Shown here in pieces: positions 1 to 8,785 of a stretch of DNA of 64,000 bases. This DNA comes from Eubacteriales bacterium (GTDB lineage Bacteria > Bacillota > Clostridia > Lachnospirales > Lachnospiraceae), in the NCBI GenBank assembly GCA_030536755.1, contig JAUNPJ010000005.1, forward strand, positions 16,637 to 80,636, written 5' to 3'. A program made the translations under genes and the position numbers. How positions within the stretch are numbered: position 1 is the first letter of the stretch; each line of letters begins with the position of its first letter. The notes beneath the pieces were generated by a model, which was not told the origin of the DNA, did not search any database, and was given only the letters and a program-made list of their open reading frames with translations.

Positions 1-1388
1 CCATGACAGATTGCCATAGACAGCTCATCTTCTACAGAAGCAGATGCTGCACCTGCTTCTCCCTTCTTTCTCGCCTCAACATCACTTCTACGATATAATT
101 TTACCTCTTCGCTGTCGTCACGTCCAGGGGTTTTTAAATCAAGTTTTGTAATCAGAAAGCTGAACAGGAAGTAATATACCACAAAGTAAACTATACCAAC
201 GATCACAACCCAAATCCAGTTTGTCTTTGCATTTCCCTGTAAAATACCAAACAGGAATAAGTCGATCAGGCCACCGGAGAAGGTCATACCAACACCAACG
301 TTAAAAATATGCATCAGCATATATGCAAGACCTGCAAATACACAGTGAATTCCGTATAACAGAGGAGCTACAAACAGGAACGTAAATTCCAGAGGCTCTG
401 TAATACCTGTCAGCATAGAAGTCAGTGCTGCGGAAAGAAGAAGACCTGCAACCACTTTTTTCTTCTCAGGTTTTGCTACTTTGTACATTGCAAGTGCTGC
501 TCCCGGAAGACCAAAGATCATCAGCGGGAATTTACCGGACATAAATCTTGTTGCAGATACTGCAAAATGTTCTACAGTCGGATCTGAAAGCTGTGCAAAA
601 AAGATATTCTGTGCACCTTCTACTACCTGACCAGCTACTTCCATTGTTCCACCCAGACTTGTCTGCCAGAACGGAATATAGAATACGTGATGAAGTCCGA
701 ATGGAATCAGAAGACGTTCCATGAATCCATATACCCAGGTTCCTGCGTAACCGGAATTCAATACGAGATTTCCAACTGCATTGATTCCACTCTGGATTAC
801 CGGCCATACGAAGAACATCAAAATACCAACACCTGTGTAAACCAATGCGGAAATGATCGGCACGAATCTTGTTCCTCCAAAGAAGGACAATACCTGCGGC
901 AGTTCAATCTTATAGAAGCGATTGTGTAAGGCCGCAACACCAAGACCTACAATAATACCACCAAACACACCCATCTGAAGAGAAGTAATTCCACATACAG
1001 ATGTAGTTGCACCACTCAACAGCTTCTCAGCACCACCATTGATGTCAATCAACGCACTGATCGATGCGTGCATAATAAAGAATGCAATCGCTGAGGAAAG
1101 TGCTGCAACCTCTTTTTCTTTCTTCGCCATACCTATGGCAACGCCCATAGCAAAGATAATCGGCAAATTCGTAAATACGATATTACCAGCGGCACTCATA
1201 ACCTGAAAAATTGCATTCGCAATCGTTCCAGGACCCATCAGGTTCCACAGACCATACGTTTTTAACATAGTCTCGTTCGTAAAGGAACCTCCAAATCCCA
1301 GAAGAAGACCAGCTACCGGAAGGATAGCGATTGGAAGCATGAAGGATCTTCCCACGCGCTGAAGCACGCCAAAAATTTTGTCTTTCAT
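1..1388 (-). CDS. PTS glucose-family EIICB transporter, C-terminus cut by window edge
   Basis: Membrane permease of the phosphoenolpyruvate phosphotransferase system that imports and phosphorylates a hexose or glucoside. About 462 residues are visible, starting MKDKIFGVLQRVGRSFMLP. Many hydrophobic segments follow, then the GITEPLEFTFLF motif typical of glucose/maltose/GlcNAc EIIC domains. A charged, Ala-rich linker leads into MAICHG at the window edge, where an EIIB domain would begin, so EIICB (or EIICBA) is inferred. The start is set by a purine-rich stretch (GGGAGAAA) just upstream of the ATG. The leader carries an antiterminator target and a terminator. Substrate is not determinable; glucose, maltose or an alpha-glucoside are all possible. 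Confidence 0.9.
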   Translation of the reverse strand, partial: MKDKIFGVLQRVGRSFMLPIAILPVAGLLLGFGGSFTNETMLKTYGLWNLMGPGTIANAIFQVMSAAGNIVFTNLPIIFAMGVAIGMAKKEKEVAALSSAIAFFIMHASISALIDINGGAEKLLSGATTSVCGITSLQMGVFGGIIVGLGVAALHNRFYKIELPQVLSFFGGTRFVPIISALVYTGVGILMFFVWPVIQSGINAVGNLVLNSGYAGTWVYGFMERLLIPFGLHHVFYIPFWQTSLGGTMEVAGQVVEGAQNIFFAQLSDPTVEHFAVSATRFMSGKFPLMIFGLPGAALAMYKVAKPEKKKVVAGLLLSAALTSMLTGITEPLEFTFLFVAPLLYGIHCVFAGLAYMLMHIFNVGVGMTFSGGLIDLFLFGILQGNAKTNWIWVVIVGIVYFVVYYFLFSFLITKLDLKTPGRDDSEEVKLYRRSDVEARKKGEAGAASASVEDELSMAICH

Positions 1389-1511
1389 TTTGTTTTTCTC
1401 CCTTTCTTTTCTTTGTATCTTATTTCGGGACATTTATACAGCTGTGCCGTCTTTTGGTACGCCGGTTTTTCAACGAGACTCCGGCAAAATCTCATTGATA
1501 TTATTTTAACC

Positions 1512-1570
1512 AAAAAAAGAGGCACTAACCGCATAAACATCCAAAATATTTATGCATAGTTAATGCCTCG
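1512..1570 (-). terminator. Leader terminator (attenuator) upstream of the PTS gene
   Basis: On the minus strand a long stem starting GAGGCATTAACTATGCATAAA pairs with TTTATGCGGTTAGTGCCTC and is followed by seven T residues. It lies about 125 bases before the PTS start codon and overlaps the 3' end of the RAT-like element. This is the layout of BglG/LicT/GlcT-type antitermination. Confidence 0.85.
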
Positions 1571-1596
1571 CTATTTCTTAACAAGTAACACACTAT
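1561..1596 (-). promoter_or_regulatory. Ribonucleic antiterminator (RAT)-like element for a BglG/LicT/GlcT-family protein
   Basis: Minus strand reads GTGTGTTACTTGTT, then AAGAAATAGCG and AGGCATTAAC. This matches the RAT pattern (TGTTACT ... AGGCA.AA) that forms a hairpin bound by PRD-containing antiterminators. Its 3' half is shared with the 5' arm of the terminator at 1512-1570, so the two structures are mutually exclusive. The antiterminator gene is not in the window. Confidence 0.7.
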
Positions 1597-1608
1597 TTCA
1601 TATGTTTA

Positions 1609-1637
1609 ATAATATCACCTGAAGGCGAGATTGTCAA
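1609..1637 (-). promoter_or_regulatory. SigA promoter of the PTS gene
   Basis: TTGACA (1637-1632), 17-base spacer, TATTAT (1614-1609) on the minus strand. The predicted start lies just before the RAT element. The TGA inside the -35 box is also the stop codon of the short kdpE-like remnant. Confidence 0.8.
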
Positions 1638-1690
1638 GTAGATTTAATCTGTACATCATCTTCTATAATCAATATTTTTTCTTTAAACAA
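1634..1690 (-). pseudogene. Response-regulator (KdpE-like) N-terminal remnant, 18 codons
   Basis: Beginning at a TTG that overlaps the stop of the upstream kinase-like gene, the minus strand reads LFKEKILIIEDDVQIKST and then stops. KEKILIIEDDVQI is the first beta-strand and acidic pocket of an OmpR-family receiver domain, with VQI as in KdpE. Everything after the acidic pair is missing, including the phospho-acceptor Asp and DNA-binding domain. Location directly after a KdpD-like ATPase fragment supports a former kdpDE pair. It is too short to function; a chance match is possible but unlikely given the context. Confidence 0.65.
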
Positions 1691-2273
1691 TTTCTCTTTC
1701 TCCTTCCGTGAATAGAGGTAATGTAAAGAGAAACTCTGCTCCCTTTCCATCCGTCCTGTTTTGCCCGCTAATCGTTCCCCCATGAGCATTTATCACCGTT
1801 TCACAGATTGTAAGTCCCAGCCCGATTCCTCTCTTTACATCAGCGGAATGGGTTTTAGACGTATAAAATATTTTAAACAAATTAGAAACATCTGCTTCTG
1901 CAATTCCCTCTCCTTCATCCCGAACGGAAACCAACAGGGTATCTTCTGTGTAACTGACAGAAACAGCAATGGCTTCCTGCAGTCTTGTATGTTTTACTGC
2001 ATTGTCCAACAGATTGGTTATTACCTGCTCAATCAGTTTTGCATCCATCGGCACTAACCGGAATTCTTCCGGAATCTCTACCTGTATCGCACGGTCCGGA
2101 AAGCTCCGTTCCACATGAGCGACTGCACAGCCAATCACCTCTTCGATTGCTTCCATTTCCTTTCTGATCACTGCCAGCAGATGTTCCCGCCCGTTGACCG
2201 GGTACCCATAAGCTTCCTTTTCTTCCAGCAATTTCAATAGGCTCTGTAGGATTTCTTTCTTTTTCATCATCAT
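1683..2273 (-). pseudogene. KdpD-like histidine kinase remnant (HATPase domain only)
   Basis: A 196-residue product, far shorter than KdpD (about 500-900 residues). Residues ~30-60 (EAIEEVIGCAVAHVERSF) and the rest match the end of KdpD: N-box LIEQVITNLLDNAVKHT, G1 box DEGEGIA, F box, and G2 box GIGLGLTICETVINAHGG. No HisKA helix with a phospho-accepting His, no sensor and no membrane segment are present. It keeps a promoter and an RBS (AGAGGCG) and begins ATG ATG ATG. Most likely an internally deleted kdpD; an orphan ATP-binding protein that is still expressed cannot be excluded. The partner regulator downstream is also truncated. Confidence 0.7.
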
Positions 2274-2306
2274 GATCGCCTCTTTATTATCATATTAATC
2301 TCATTA

Positions 2307-2335
2307 AGTATAGCACACGCAGTTTGTTTTTCCAA
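2307..2335 (-). promoter_or_regulatory. Promoter of the KdpD-like remnant
   Basis: TTGGAA, 17-base spacer, TATACT on the minus strand, with TG one base before the -10 (extended -10). It indicates the remnant may still be transcribed. Confidence 0.6.
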
Positions 2336-2391
2336 TCCCAGAAACACGGATATTCCATGCGATATTTTTGTTTCTTTCCTTCCATTTCATC

Positions 2392-2420
2392 AAAAAAGGG
2401 AAGCATAACGCTTCCCTTTT
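2392..2420 (-). terminator. Terminator after ppdK
   Basis: Minus strand stem GGGAAGC / GCTTCCC with a 5-base loop followed by six T residues, 18 bases after the ppdK stop. Confidence 0.9.
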
Positions 2421-2437
2421 AATTATATTATGAACTT

Positions 2438-5062
2438 TTATTTCTGAGCAATTGCTGCCTGAGCTGCTGCCAGTCTTGCGATCGGAACGCGGAATGGTGA
2501 GCAGGATACATAGTCAAGACCAATCTTGTTGCAGAATTCTACAGAAGATGGATCTCCGCCGTGCTCTCCACAGATACCGATGTGCAGGTTTGGATTCACC
2601 GGCTTACCTAAGCTGATAGCCATCTCCATTAATTTACCAACACCAGTCTGGTCAAGTTTAGCAAATGGATCGTTCTCGAAAATCTTAGCATCATAGTAAG
2701 CGTCAAGGAACTTACCAGCGTCATCACGAGAGAATCCGTATGTCATCTGTGTTAAGTCGTTTGTACCGAAGCAGAAGAAGTCAGCTTCTTTTGCGATCTC
2801 ATCAGCTGTAAGAGCAGCTCTTGGGATCTCGATCATGGTACCAACTTCGTATTTCAGGTCACTGCCTGCTGCTGCAATCTCAGCATCTGCTGTCTCAACA
2901 ACAACTTTCTTTACATATTTCAGCTCTTTGATATCTCCAACAAGTGGAATCATGATCTCTGGTTTTACTGTCCAGTCAGCATGTGCTTTCTGTACGTTGA
3001 TCGCTGCGCGGATAACAGCTTTTGTCTGCATCTTAGCGATTTCCGGATAAGTTACAGCAAGACGGCATCCACGATGACCCATCATTGGGTTGAACTCATG
3101 CAGAGAATCAATGATTGTCTTGATTTCTTCAACAGTTTTGCCCTGAGCATCTGCCAGTTTCTTGATATCTTCTTCCTCTGTAGGAACGAACTCATGAAGT
3201 GGCGGATCCAGGAAACGGATGGTAACAGGATTTCCTTCCAGAGCTTCGTATAATGCTTCGAAGTCTCCCTGCTGATATGGAAGGATCTTCTCAAGAGCTG
3301 CTTCTCTCTCTTCTACTGTATCTGCACAGATCATCTCACGGAATGCAGCAATTCTGTCTTCCTCGAAGAACATATGCTCTGTACGGCAAAGACCGATACC
3401 TTCTGCACCAAGCTCACGAGCTTTTTTCGCATCTGCAGGTGTATCTGCATTTGTACGAACTTTCATAGTTCTGAATTTGTCTGCCCAAGCCATGATTCTT
3501 CCGAACTCACCGGCGATTGTAGCATCAACAGTCGGAATGATTCCATCGTAGATGTTACCTGTTGTACCATCGATAGAGATTGCATCTCCCTCGTGGAATT
3601 CTTTTCCAGCTAATGTAAATTTCTTGTTTGCCTCGTCCATAGCGATGTCGCCGCATCCGGATACACAGCAGGTACCCATACCACGAGCAACTACAGCAGC
3701 GTGAGATGTCATACCACCACGAACTGTCAGGATACCCTGAGCAGATTTCATACCTGTGATATCTTCTGGAGATGTCTCAAGACGAACAAGAACAACTTTT
3801 TCTCCTCTTGCAGCCCATTCTACAGCGTCATCTGCTGTAAATACAACTTTACCGCAAGCAGCTCCAGGGGAAGCACCAAGACCTTTGCCCATTGGAGTAG
3901 CAGCTTTCAGTGCAGCAGCATCGAACTGTGGATGAAGCAGTGTATCCAGGTTACGAGGATCGATCATAGCAACAGCCTCTTCCTCTGTTCTCATACCCTC
4001 ATCAACCAGATCACAAGCAATCTTCAGTGCAGCCTGAGCAGTTCTCTTACCATTACGTGTCTGCAGCATGTAGAGTTTCTTATTCTCAACTGTGAACTCC
4101 ATATCCTGCATATCTCTGTAGTGATCTTCCAGAGTTTTGCATACCTGTGTGAACTGTGCAAATGCTTCCGGGAATTCCTCTTCCATCTTAGCGATTGGCA
4201 TTGGTGTACGAACACCAGCTACTACGTCCTCGCCCTGAGCGTTGATCAGGAACTCACCCATCAGCTTCTTCTCACCTGTAGCAGGGTCACGTGTAAATGC
4301 AACACCTGTACCACAGTCATCACCCATGTTACCAAATGCCATGGACTGTACGTTAACAGCAGTTCCCCAGGAATATGGAATATCGTTATCACGACGATAT
4401 ACGTTAGCACGTGGGTTATCCCAAGAACGGAATACCGCTTTTACTGCTCCCATCAGCTGTTCCTTCGGATCATCCGGGAAGTCAGCACCAATTTTTTCTT
4501 TATATTCAGCTTTAAACTGAGCAGCCAGCTCTTTCAGATCGTCTGCTGTCAGCTCAACGTCAAATGTAACGCCTCTCTCAGCTTTCATTTTGTCGATCAG
4601 CTCTTCGAAGTATTTTTTACCTACTTCCATAACTACATCAGAATACATCTGGATAAATCTTCTGTAGCAATCCCAAGCCCAACGTGCATTGCCGGATTTC
4701 TCAGCAATAACGTTAACAACTGTTTCGTTCAGACCAAGGTTCAGGATTGTATCCATCATACCTGGCATGGAAGCTCTTGCACCGGAACGAACAGATACAA
4801 GAAGAGGATTCTCACTATCTCCGAATTTTTTACCAGTCACTTCTTCCATCTTAACGATAGCTTCCATGATCTGCTCCATAATCTCGTCATTAATCTTTCT
4901 TCCGTCTTCATAGTACTGAGTACAAGCCTCTGTTGTAATTGTGAAGCCCTGTGGTACTGGAAGTCCCAGGCTTGTCATTTCAGCAAGGTTTGCACCTTTT
5001 CCACCAAGAAGGTTTCTCATGGTTGCGTTACCTTCGGTAAACATATAAACCCACTTTGCCAT
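2438..5062 (-). CDS. ppdK: Pyruvate, phosphate dikinase
   Basis: Interconverts pyruvate + ATP + Pi with PEP + AMP + PPi in the cytosol. At 874 residues it matches the family length. N-terminal nucleotide-grasp domain contains GGKGANLAEM; the swivelling domain carries the phosphohistidine in GGMTSHAAVVARGMG (about residue 455); the C-terminal PEP/pyruvate TIM barrel carries GICGEHGGDP with the catalytic Cys near residue 830. An ATG three codons further upstream (5071) touches the AGGAGG, so the second ATG, 8-9 bases from it and giving MAKWVYMF, is the likely start. Monocistronic, with its own promoter and terminator. PPi formed or used here couples to the PPi-type phosphofructokinase encoded next door. 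Confidence 0.97.
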   Translation of the reverse strand: MAKWVYMFTEGNATMRNLLGGKGANLAEMTSLGLPVPQGFTITTEACTQYYEDGRKINDEIMEQIMEAIVKMEEVTGKKFGDSENPLLVSVRSGARASMPGMMDTILNLGLNETVVNVIAEKSGNARWAWDCYRRFIQMYSDVVMEVGKKYFEELIDKMKAERGVTFDVELTADDLKELAAQFKAEYKEKIGADFPDDPKEQLMGAVKAVFRSWDNPRANVYRRDNDIPYSWGTAVNVQSMAFGNMGDDCGTGVAFTRDPATGEKKLMGEFLINAQGEDVVAGVRTPMPIAKMEEEFPEAFAQFTQVCKTLEDHYRDMQDMEFTVENKKLYMLQTRNGKRTAQAALKIACDLVDEGMRTEEEAVAMIDPRNLDTLLHPQFDAAALKAATPMGKGLGASPGAACGKVVFTADDAVEWAARGEKVVLVRLETSPEDITGMKSAQGILTVRGGMTSHAAVVARGMGTCCVSGCGDIAMDEANKKFTLAGKEFHEGDAISIDGTTGNIYDGIIPTVDATIAGEFGRIMAWADKFRTMKVRTNADTPADAKKARELGAEGIGLCRTEHMFFEEDRIAAFREMICADTVEEREAALEKILPYQQGDFEALYEALEGNPVTIRFLDPPLHEFVPTEEEDIKKLADAQGKTVEEIKTIIDSLHEFNPMMGHRGCRLAVTYPEIAKMQTKAVIRAAINVQKAHADWTVKPEIMIPLVGDIKELKYVKKVVVETADAEIAAAGSDLKYEVGTMIEIPRAALTADEIAKEADFFCFGTNDLTQMTYGFSRDDAGKFLDAYYDAKIFENDPFAKLDQTGVGKLMEMAISLGKPVNPNLHIGICGEHGGDPSSVEFCNKIGLDYVSCSPFRVPIARLAAAQAAIAQK

Positions 5063-5095
5063 TTTTTCCATTCCTCCTAATTTATGTATAATACA

Positions 5096-5119
5096 TGTAA
5101 GCGCGAATTGCGCACACGA
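5096..5119. promoter_or_regulatory. Near-palindrome at the ppdK transcription start
   Basis: GCGCGAATTGCGC lies just downstream of the ppdK -10 box, around the expected start of transcription. The position suits a repressor operator or the base of a 5' hairpin. No known operator consensus was recognised. Confidence 0.3.
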
Positions 5120-5121
5120 TT

Positions 5122-5150
5122 ATTGTAGACAAAATCCCCTCATTCGTCAA
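5122..5150 (-). promoter_or_regulatory. SigA promoter of ppdK
   Basis: TTGACG (5150-5145), 17-base spacer, TACAAT (5127-5122) on the minus strand, about 60 bases before the chosen ppdK start. Confidence 0.85.
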
Positions 5151-5193
5151 GTGCAAAATACCAAAAAACGGAATGCGAAATTGGCACATTCAC

Positions 5194-5263
5194 AAAAAGC
5201 TGCCGCACCTTTTCATCATTCCTTTCTGAATGGGAATTTTTGAAAAGTATACGGCAGCTTTTC
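5194..5263 (-). terminator. Terminator after the phosphofructokinase gene
   Basis: Minus strand AAAAGCTGCCG ... CGGCAGCTTTTT with a large, partly paired loop (CTTTTC / GAAAAG), 20 bases after the stop codon. Confidence 0.85.
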
Positions 5264-5282
5264 ATATTTCATCTATTCTATT

Positions 5283-6533
5283 TTAGTGGTGATATCCAGG
5301 TTTGTACAGATGACGCGGAATACCATCAACCATAACAGGAGAAACGTCGCCCTGAATCAGAGGTCTTACATAGGAAACAAATTGATCGGTTACATAAGTA
5401 CCCTCTTTGTTTACCCATTCTCTCGGAACAAGCTTCTCATCGTTGGCAATCTTGTGTACGTCTTTTACTTCTGTTCCGCACTGATATGGATCATCGGATA
5501 ATCTTACCAGAACGACCATCTTGCCGCTATCGCCTTCGTCAGCAGCTTTCACAGCAGCACCACCAACCTGATATGCTTCCAGAATGTCCACACGGGATGC
5601 GCAGTGAGAAGCAGAACGCTGCAGTGTACTCAGCTCGATTGCTCTTGTCTTACATCCAAGCTGTCCAGCCACATAACCTGCCAGATAGCTTGCAGTACCT
5701 GTTAACTGTTTGTGTCCGAATGCATCTACATAATCAGCTGTGATACCAAGCTCACATACATATTTTCCATCTTTTGTCTTGATACCCTCAGATACAGCAA
5801 CTACTACAGATGGTTTTTCTTCCAGACATTTTTTCACTTTCTCAAGGAATTTTTCCGGATCAAATACCAGCTCTGGCAGATAAATCAGATCCGGGCCCAT
5901 GCAGTCTTCACTCTTTGCCAGTGCAGATGCACCTGTCAGCCATCCTGCATTACGTCCCATAATCTCAACGATCGTAACCAGTCCCTTCGGATATTCCAGA
6001 CAGAAACCATCGCGGATGATCTCTTTTACAGAAGTTCCGATGTATTTTGCAGCACTTCCGTATCCAGGTGTATGGTCTGTCAGAGCCAGGTCATTATCAA
6101 TCGTCTTCGGGCAGCCTACAAATCTGCATTTGTGTCCTTTTACGATTGCATAATCAGAAAGTTTTTTGATGGTATCCATGGAGTCATTTCCACCGATATA
6201 AATAAATACATCAATCTCCAGTCTCTCCAGGATATCAAAGATCTTATCATACAAAGGCATGTTGTCACAGATCTCCGGCAGTTTATATCTGCAGGAGCCA
6301 AGATATGCAGCCGGTGTTCTCTTGAGCAGTTCTGCGTCAAGTTCTGTTGTGATATGGTCAGATAAGTCAATATATTTTTCTTCCAGTAATCCCTGGATTC
6401 CATGAAGCATACCATATACCTTGTTGTATCCACGATCCTTTGCCGTGCGGTAAACACCTGCAAGGCTGGAATTGATTGCTGCGGTTGGTCCGCCTGACTG
6501 TCCTACGATTACATTTCTCTTACTAAGTTTCAT
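5283..6533 (-). CDS. pfp: PPi-dependent 6-phosphofructokinase
   Basis: Phosphorylates fructose 6-phosphate, most likely with pyrophosphate. The 416-residue protein has the PFK fold: GQSGGPTAAINSSL at residues 11-24, GGNDS at 114-118 and PKTIDND at 142-148, then MGRNAGWLTG. In ATP-dependent enzymes the second motif is GGDGS; Asp in place of that Gly, together with Lys in PKTIDND, is the signature of PPi-using enzymes. RBS GGAGGA precedes the ATG. It has its own promoter and terminator and lies beside ppdK, consistent with PPi-linked glycolysis. Phosphoryl donor is inferred from these residues only. Confidence 0.92.
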   Translation of the reverse strand: MKLSKRNVIVGQSGGPTAAINSSLAGVYRTAKDRGYNKVYGMLHGIQGLLEEKYIDLSDHITTELDAELLKRTPAAYLGSCRYKLPEICDNMPLYDKIFDILERLEIDVFIYIGGNDSMDTIKKLSDYAIVKGHKCRFVGCPKTIDNDLALTDHTPGYGSAAKYIGTSVKEIIRDGFCLEYPKGLVTIVEIMGRNAGWLTGASALAKSEDCMGPDLIYLPELVFDPEKFLEKVKKCLEEKPSVVVAVSEGIKTKDGKYVCELGITADYVDAFGHKQLTGTASYLAGYVAGQLGCKTRAIELSTLQRSASHCASRVDILEAYQVGGAAVKAADEGDSGKMVVLVRLSDDPYQCGTEVKDVHKIANDEKLVPREWVNKEGTYVTDQFVSYVRPLIQGDVSPVMVDGIPRHLYKPGYHH

Positions 6534-6575
6534 AATAGTCCTCCGTTATATGTTTTGCACTAAACTTTGTATCGT

Positions 6576-6604
6576 ATTATAGCAAAAATAGACAAATCAT
6601 ACAA
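6576..6604 (-). promoter_or_regulatory. Promoter of pfp
   Basis: TTGTAT, 17-base spacer, TATAAT preceded by TGC (extended -10), minus strand; about 45 bases before the start codon. Confidence 0.8.
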
Positions 6605-6686
6605 CCCCCTATTTTATTTTTTCTTTTTTTACAGAAAAAAAGCACAAAATATATCTTCTCCGTTTTCCCCAAACCTGTAGATATAT

Positions 6687-6722
6687 AAAAAGGAAGCGCC
6701 TTTTTTGTATAGACACTTCCTT
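6687..6722 (-). terminator. Terminator after glyQS
   Basis: Minus strand GGAAGTGTC ... GGCGCTTCC followed by TTTTT, about 45 bases after the glyQS stop. Confidence 0.85.
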
Positions 6723-6763
6723 CTCATTTGCTTATTTTCTATAAAATCTATAAAATAACAGAA

Positions 6764-8158
6764 TTAGAATGTGAACTTATCTGCAAAATATGCTTCCAGT
6801 TCATCAATCTTCACACGTACCTGCTCCATGGAATCTCTGTCACGGACGGTAACTGCACCATCTTCCTCGGAATCAAAGTCATAAGTTACACAGAACGGAG
6901 TTCCGATCTCATCCTGACGACGATAACGTTTTCCGATATTTCCTCTGTCATCATACTCACAGTTGTATTTTTTAGCCAACATCTGGTATACCTTCTCTGC
7001 ACCTTCATTCAATTTCTTGGACAGAGGAAGCACGCCGATTTTCACTGGTGCCAGAGCCGGATGGAAACGAAGAACGGTACGGACATCATTGCGCTCTGCA
7101 TCCAGAACTTCTTCGTCATAAGCACTGCAAAGGAACGCAAGAACCATACGGTCAGCACCTAAAGATGGCTCAATAACATATGGAATGTATTTTTCTTTCT
7201 TCTCATCATCAAAATATGTCAGATCCTGGCCGGATAAATTCTGATGCTGTGTCAGGTCATAATCCGTTCTGTCTGCAATTCCCCACAATTCTCCCCATCC
7301 AAACGGGAAGAGGAATTCTACGTCCGTCGTCGCCTTGCTGTAGAAACAAAGTTCTTCCGGATCATGGTCACGATAACGAACCTCATCCTCTTTCAATCCA
7401 AGAGAACTCAGCCAGTCAAGGCAGAACTGCTTCCAGTATGCAAACCACTCCAGATCTGTTCCAGGCTCACAGAAGAACTCCAACTCCATCTGCTCAAACT
7501 CACGTGTACGGAAGGTAAAGTTACCCGGTGTGATCTCATTGCGGAAAGATTTACCGATCTGAGCAATACCAAATGGAATCTTCTTGCGTGAAGTTCTCTG
7601 CACGTTTTTGAAGTTTACGAAAATACCCTGCGCAGTCTCAGGTCTTAAATAAACAGTATTCTTCGCATCCTCTGTTACTCCCTGGAATGTCTTGAACATC
7701 AGGTTAAACTGACGGATATCTGTGAAATTATGTTTTCCACAGGTTGGACAAGGAATCTGTTTTTCCTCGATAAACTGAGCCATCTGTTCCTGAGACCATG
7801 CATCTACGGCACCTTCCAGTTCAATCCCATTCTCTGCACAGTAATCTTCGATGATCTTATCTGCACGGAAACGTTCATGACATTCTTTACAATCCATCAG
7901 AGGATCTGAGAAACCACCCAGATGTCCGGATGCCACCCATGTCTGTGGGTTCATCAGAATCGCACAGTCCACACCAACGTTGTATGGGGATTCCTGAACA
8001 AACTTCTGCCACCATGCTCTTTTTACGTTGTTCTTTAATTCTACACCGAGATTGCCATAATCCCATGTGTTTGCAAGTCCGCCGTAAATCTCAGAACCCG
8101 GATACACAAATCCTCTGGATTTCGCCAGCGCCACAATTTTATCCATTGATTTTTCCAT
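6764..8158 (-). CDS. glyQS: Glycyl-tRNA synthetase (single-chain, alpha2 type)
   Basis: Charges tRNA-Gly with glycine. The 464-residue single chain is the homodimeric class II type, not the tetrameric GlyQ/GlyS. Visible are the N-terminal [14 protein letters not shown], a CPTCGKHNF zinc-ribbon-like insert, motif 2 ([25 protein letters not shown] region) and motif 3 [14 protein letters not shown], followed by the C-terminal anticodon-binding domain. RBS AGGAG lies 8 bases from the ATG. A SigA promoter lies about 75 bases upstream. The leader is too short for a T-box and shows none of its motifs. Monocistronic. Confidence 0.97.
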   Translation of the reverse strand: MEKSMDKIVALAKSRGFVYPGSEIYGGLANTWDYGNLGVELKNNVKRAWWQKFVQESPYNVGVDCAILMNPQTWVASGHLGGFSDPLMDCKECHERFRADKIIEDYCAENGIELEGAVDAWSQEQMAQFIEEKQIPCPTCGKHNFTDIRQFNLMFKTFQGVTEDAKNTVYLRPETAQGIFVNFKNVQRTSRKKIPFGIAQIGKSFRNEITPGNFTFRTREFEQMELEFFCEPGTDLEWFAYWKQFCLDWLSSLGLKEDEVRYRDHDPEELCFYSKATTDVEFLFPFGWGELWGIADRTDYDLTQHQNLSGQDLTYFDDEKKEKYIPYVIEPSLGADRMVLAFLCSAYDEEVLDAERNDVRTVLRFHPALAPVKIGVLPLSKKLNEGAEKVYQMLAKKYNCEYDDRGNIGKRYRRQDEIGTPFCVTYDFDSEEDGAVTVRDRDSMEQVRVKIDELEAYFADKFTF

Positions 8159-8231
8159 GATTATCTCTCCTATATTATCTACACTTATTATTCATCGTAT
8201 CTGTTACCTGCCGAACACATACTGTTCATTC

Positions 8232-8260
8232 ATTATAACCTCATATTTGACAGATTTCAA
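8232..8260 (-). promoter_or_regulatory. Promoter of glyQS
   Basis: TTGAAA (8260-8255), 17-base spacer, TATAAT (8237-8232), minus strand. Confidence 0.85.
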
Positions 8261-8283
8261 CCGTTTTTCCAAAAGCATCCTGT

Positions 8284-8760
8284 CTATAAATCCAATTGTT
8301 TTCCATCCAAAGCAGCATACAAAAGAATATCATTGGTATCATATACCAGCTTCAGCGAAAAAAACGGATGTTCCTGTGCCAGAAGCCGAAGAAAAATTTT
8401 GTCTCCCTCCCAGATATTCAACTGTGTAACCTTATCTTTTTCTACCCATTCTAACTCACCTTCGTCACAGGCAATTGGTTCTCCCTCAAAGCCATCTGCC
8501 GTGTACAGATGCATATACTCTGTAATTTCCTCCCCATAGACAAAGGTAACGATTCCCCGAAAACGCCAGGAAGTCAATGTATACCCTGTCTCTTCCTTTA
8601 CTTCTCTCAGAAGACATTCTTCCGGACTCTCATTTTTCTCAAAATGGCCGCCAACGCCAATCCATTTATCTTTGTTTACATCTTTTTCTTTTGCAGTTCG
8701 ATGCAGCATCAGGTATTTTCCATCTTTCTCTATATGACACAATGTACTTAATCCAACCAT
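8284..8760 (-). CDS. Nudix hydrolase (MutT/8-oxo-dGTP-type)
   Basis: Hydrolyses a nucleoside diphosphate linked to another moiety; 8-oxo-dGTP cleanup is a family guess. The 158-residue protein shows a full Nudix box, GGHFEKNESPEECLLREVKEETGY (Gx5Ex7REVxEETG). The longer frame (to 8841) was rejected because an ideal RBS, AGGAGGGAAATT, directly precedes the ATG at 8760, giving MVGLSTLCHIEKDGKYL. The C-terminal part, with a helical WEGDKIFL segment, matches the small single-domain proteins annotated as 8-oxo-dGTP diphosphatases. It lies between the glyQS promoter and an inverted repeat that ends the ftsW-like gene. Substrate not determined. Confidence 0.9.
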   Translation of the reverse strand: MVGLSTLCHIEKDGKYLMLHRTAKEKDVNKDKWIGVGGHFEKNESPEECLLREVKEETGYTLTSWRFRGIVTFVYGEEITEYMHLYTADGFEGEPIACDEGELEWVEKDKVTQLNIWEGDKIFLRLLAQEHPFFSLKLVYDTNDILLYAALDGKQLDL

Positions 8761-8785
8761 AATTTCCCTCCTGTTTTTACAGTAA

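Noticed and set aside
3701-5080. 459-codon open frame on the plus strand opposite ppdK
   Set aside because: Shadow of the highly conserved ppdK; Cys/Ser/His-rich low-sense composition and no RBS.
8159-8283. T-box leader for glyQS
   Set aside because: The leader after the promoter is about 70 bases and lacks T-box motifs and a terminator.
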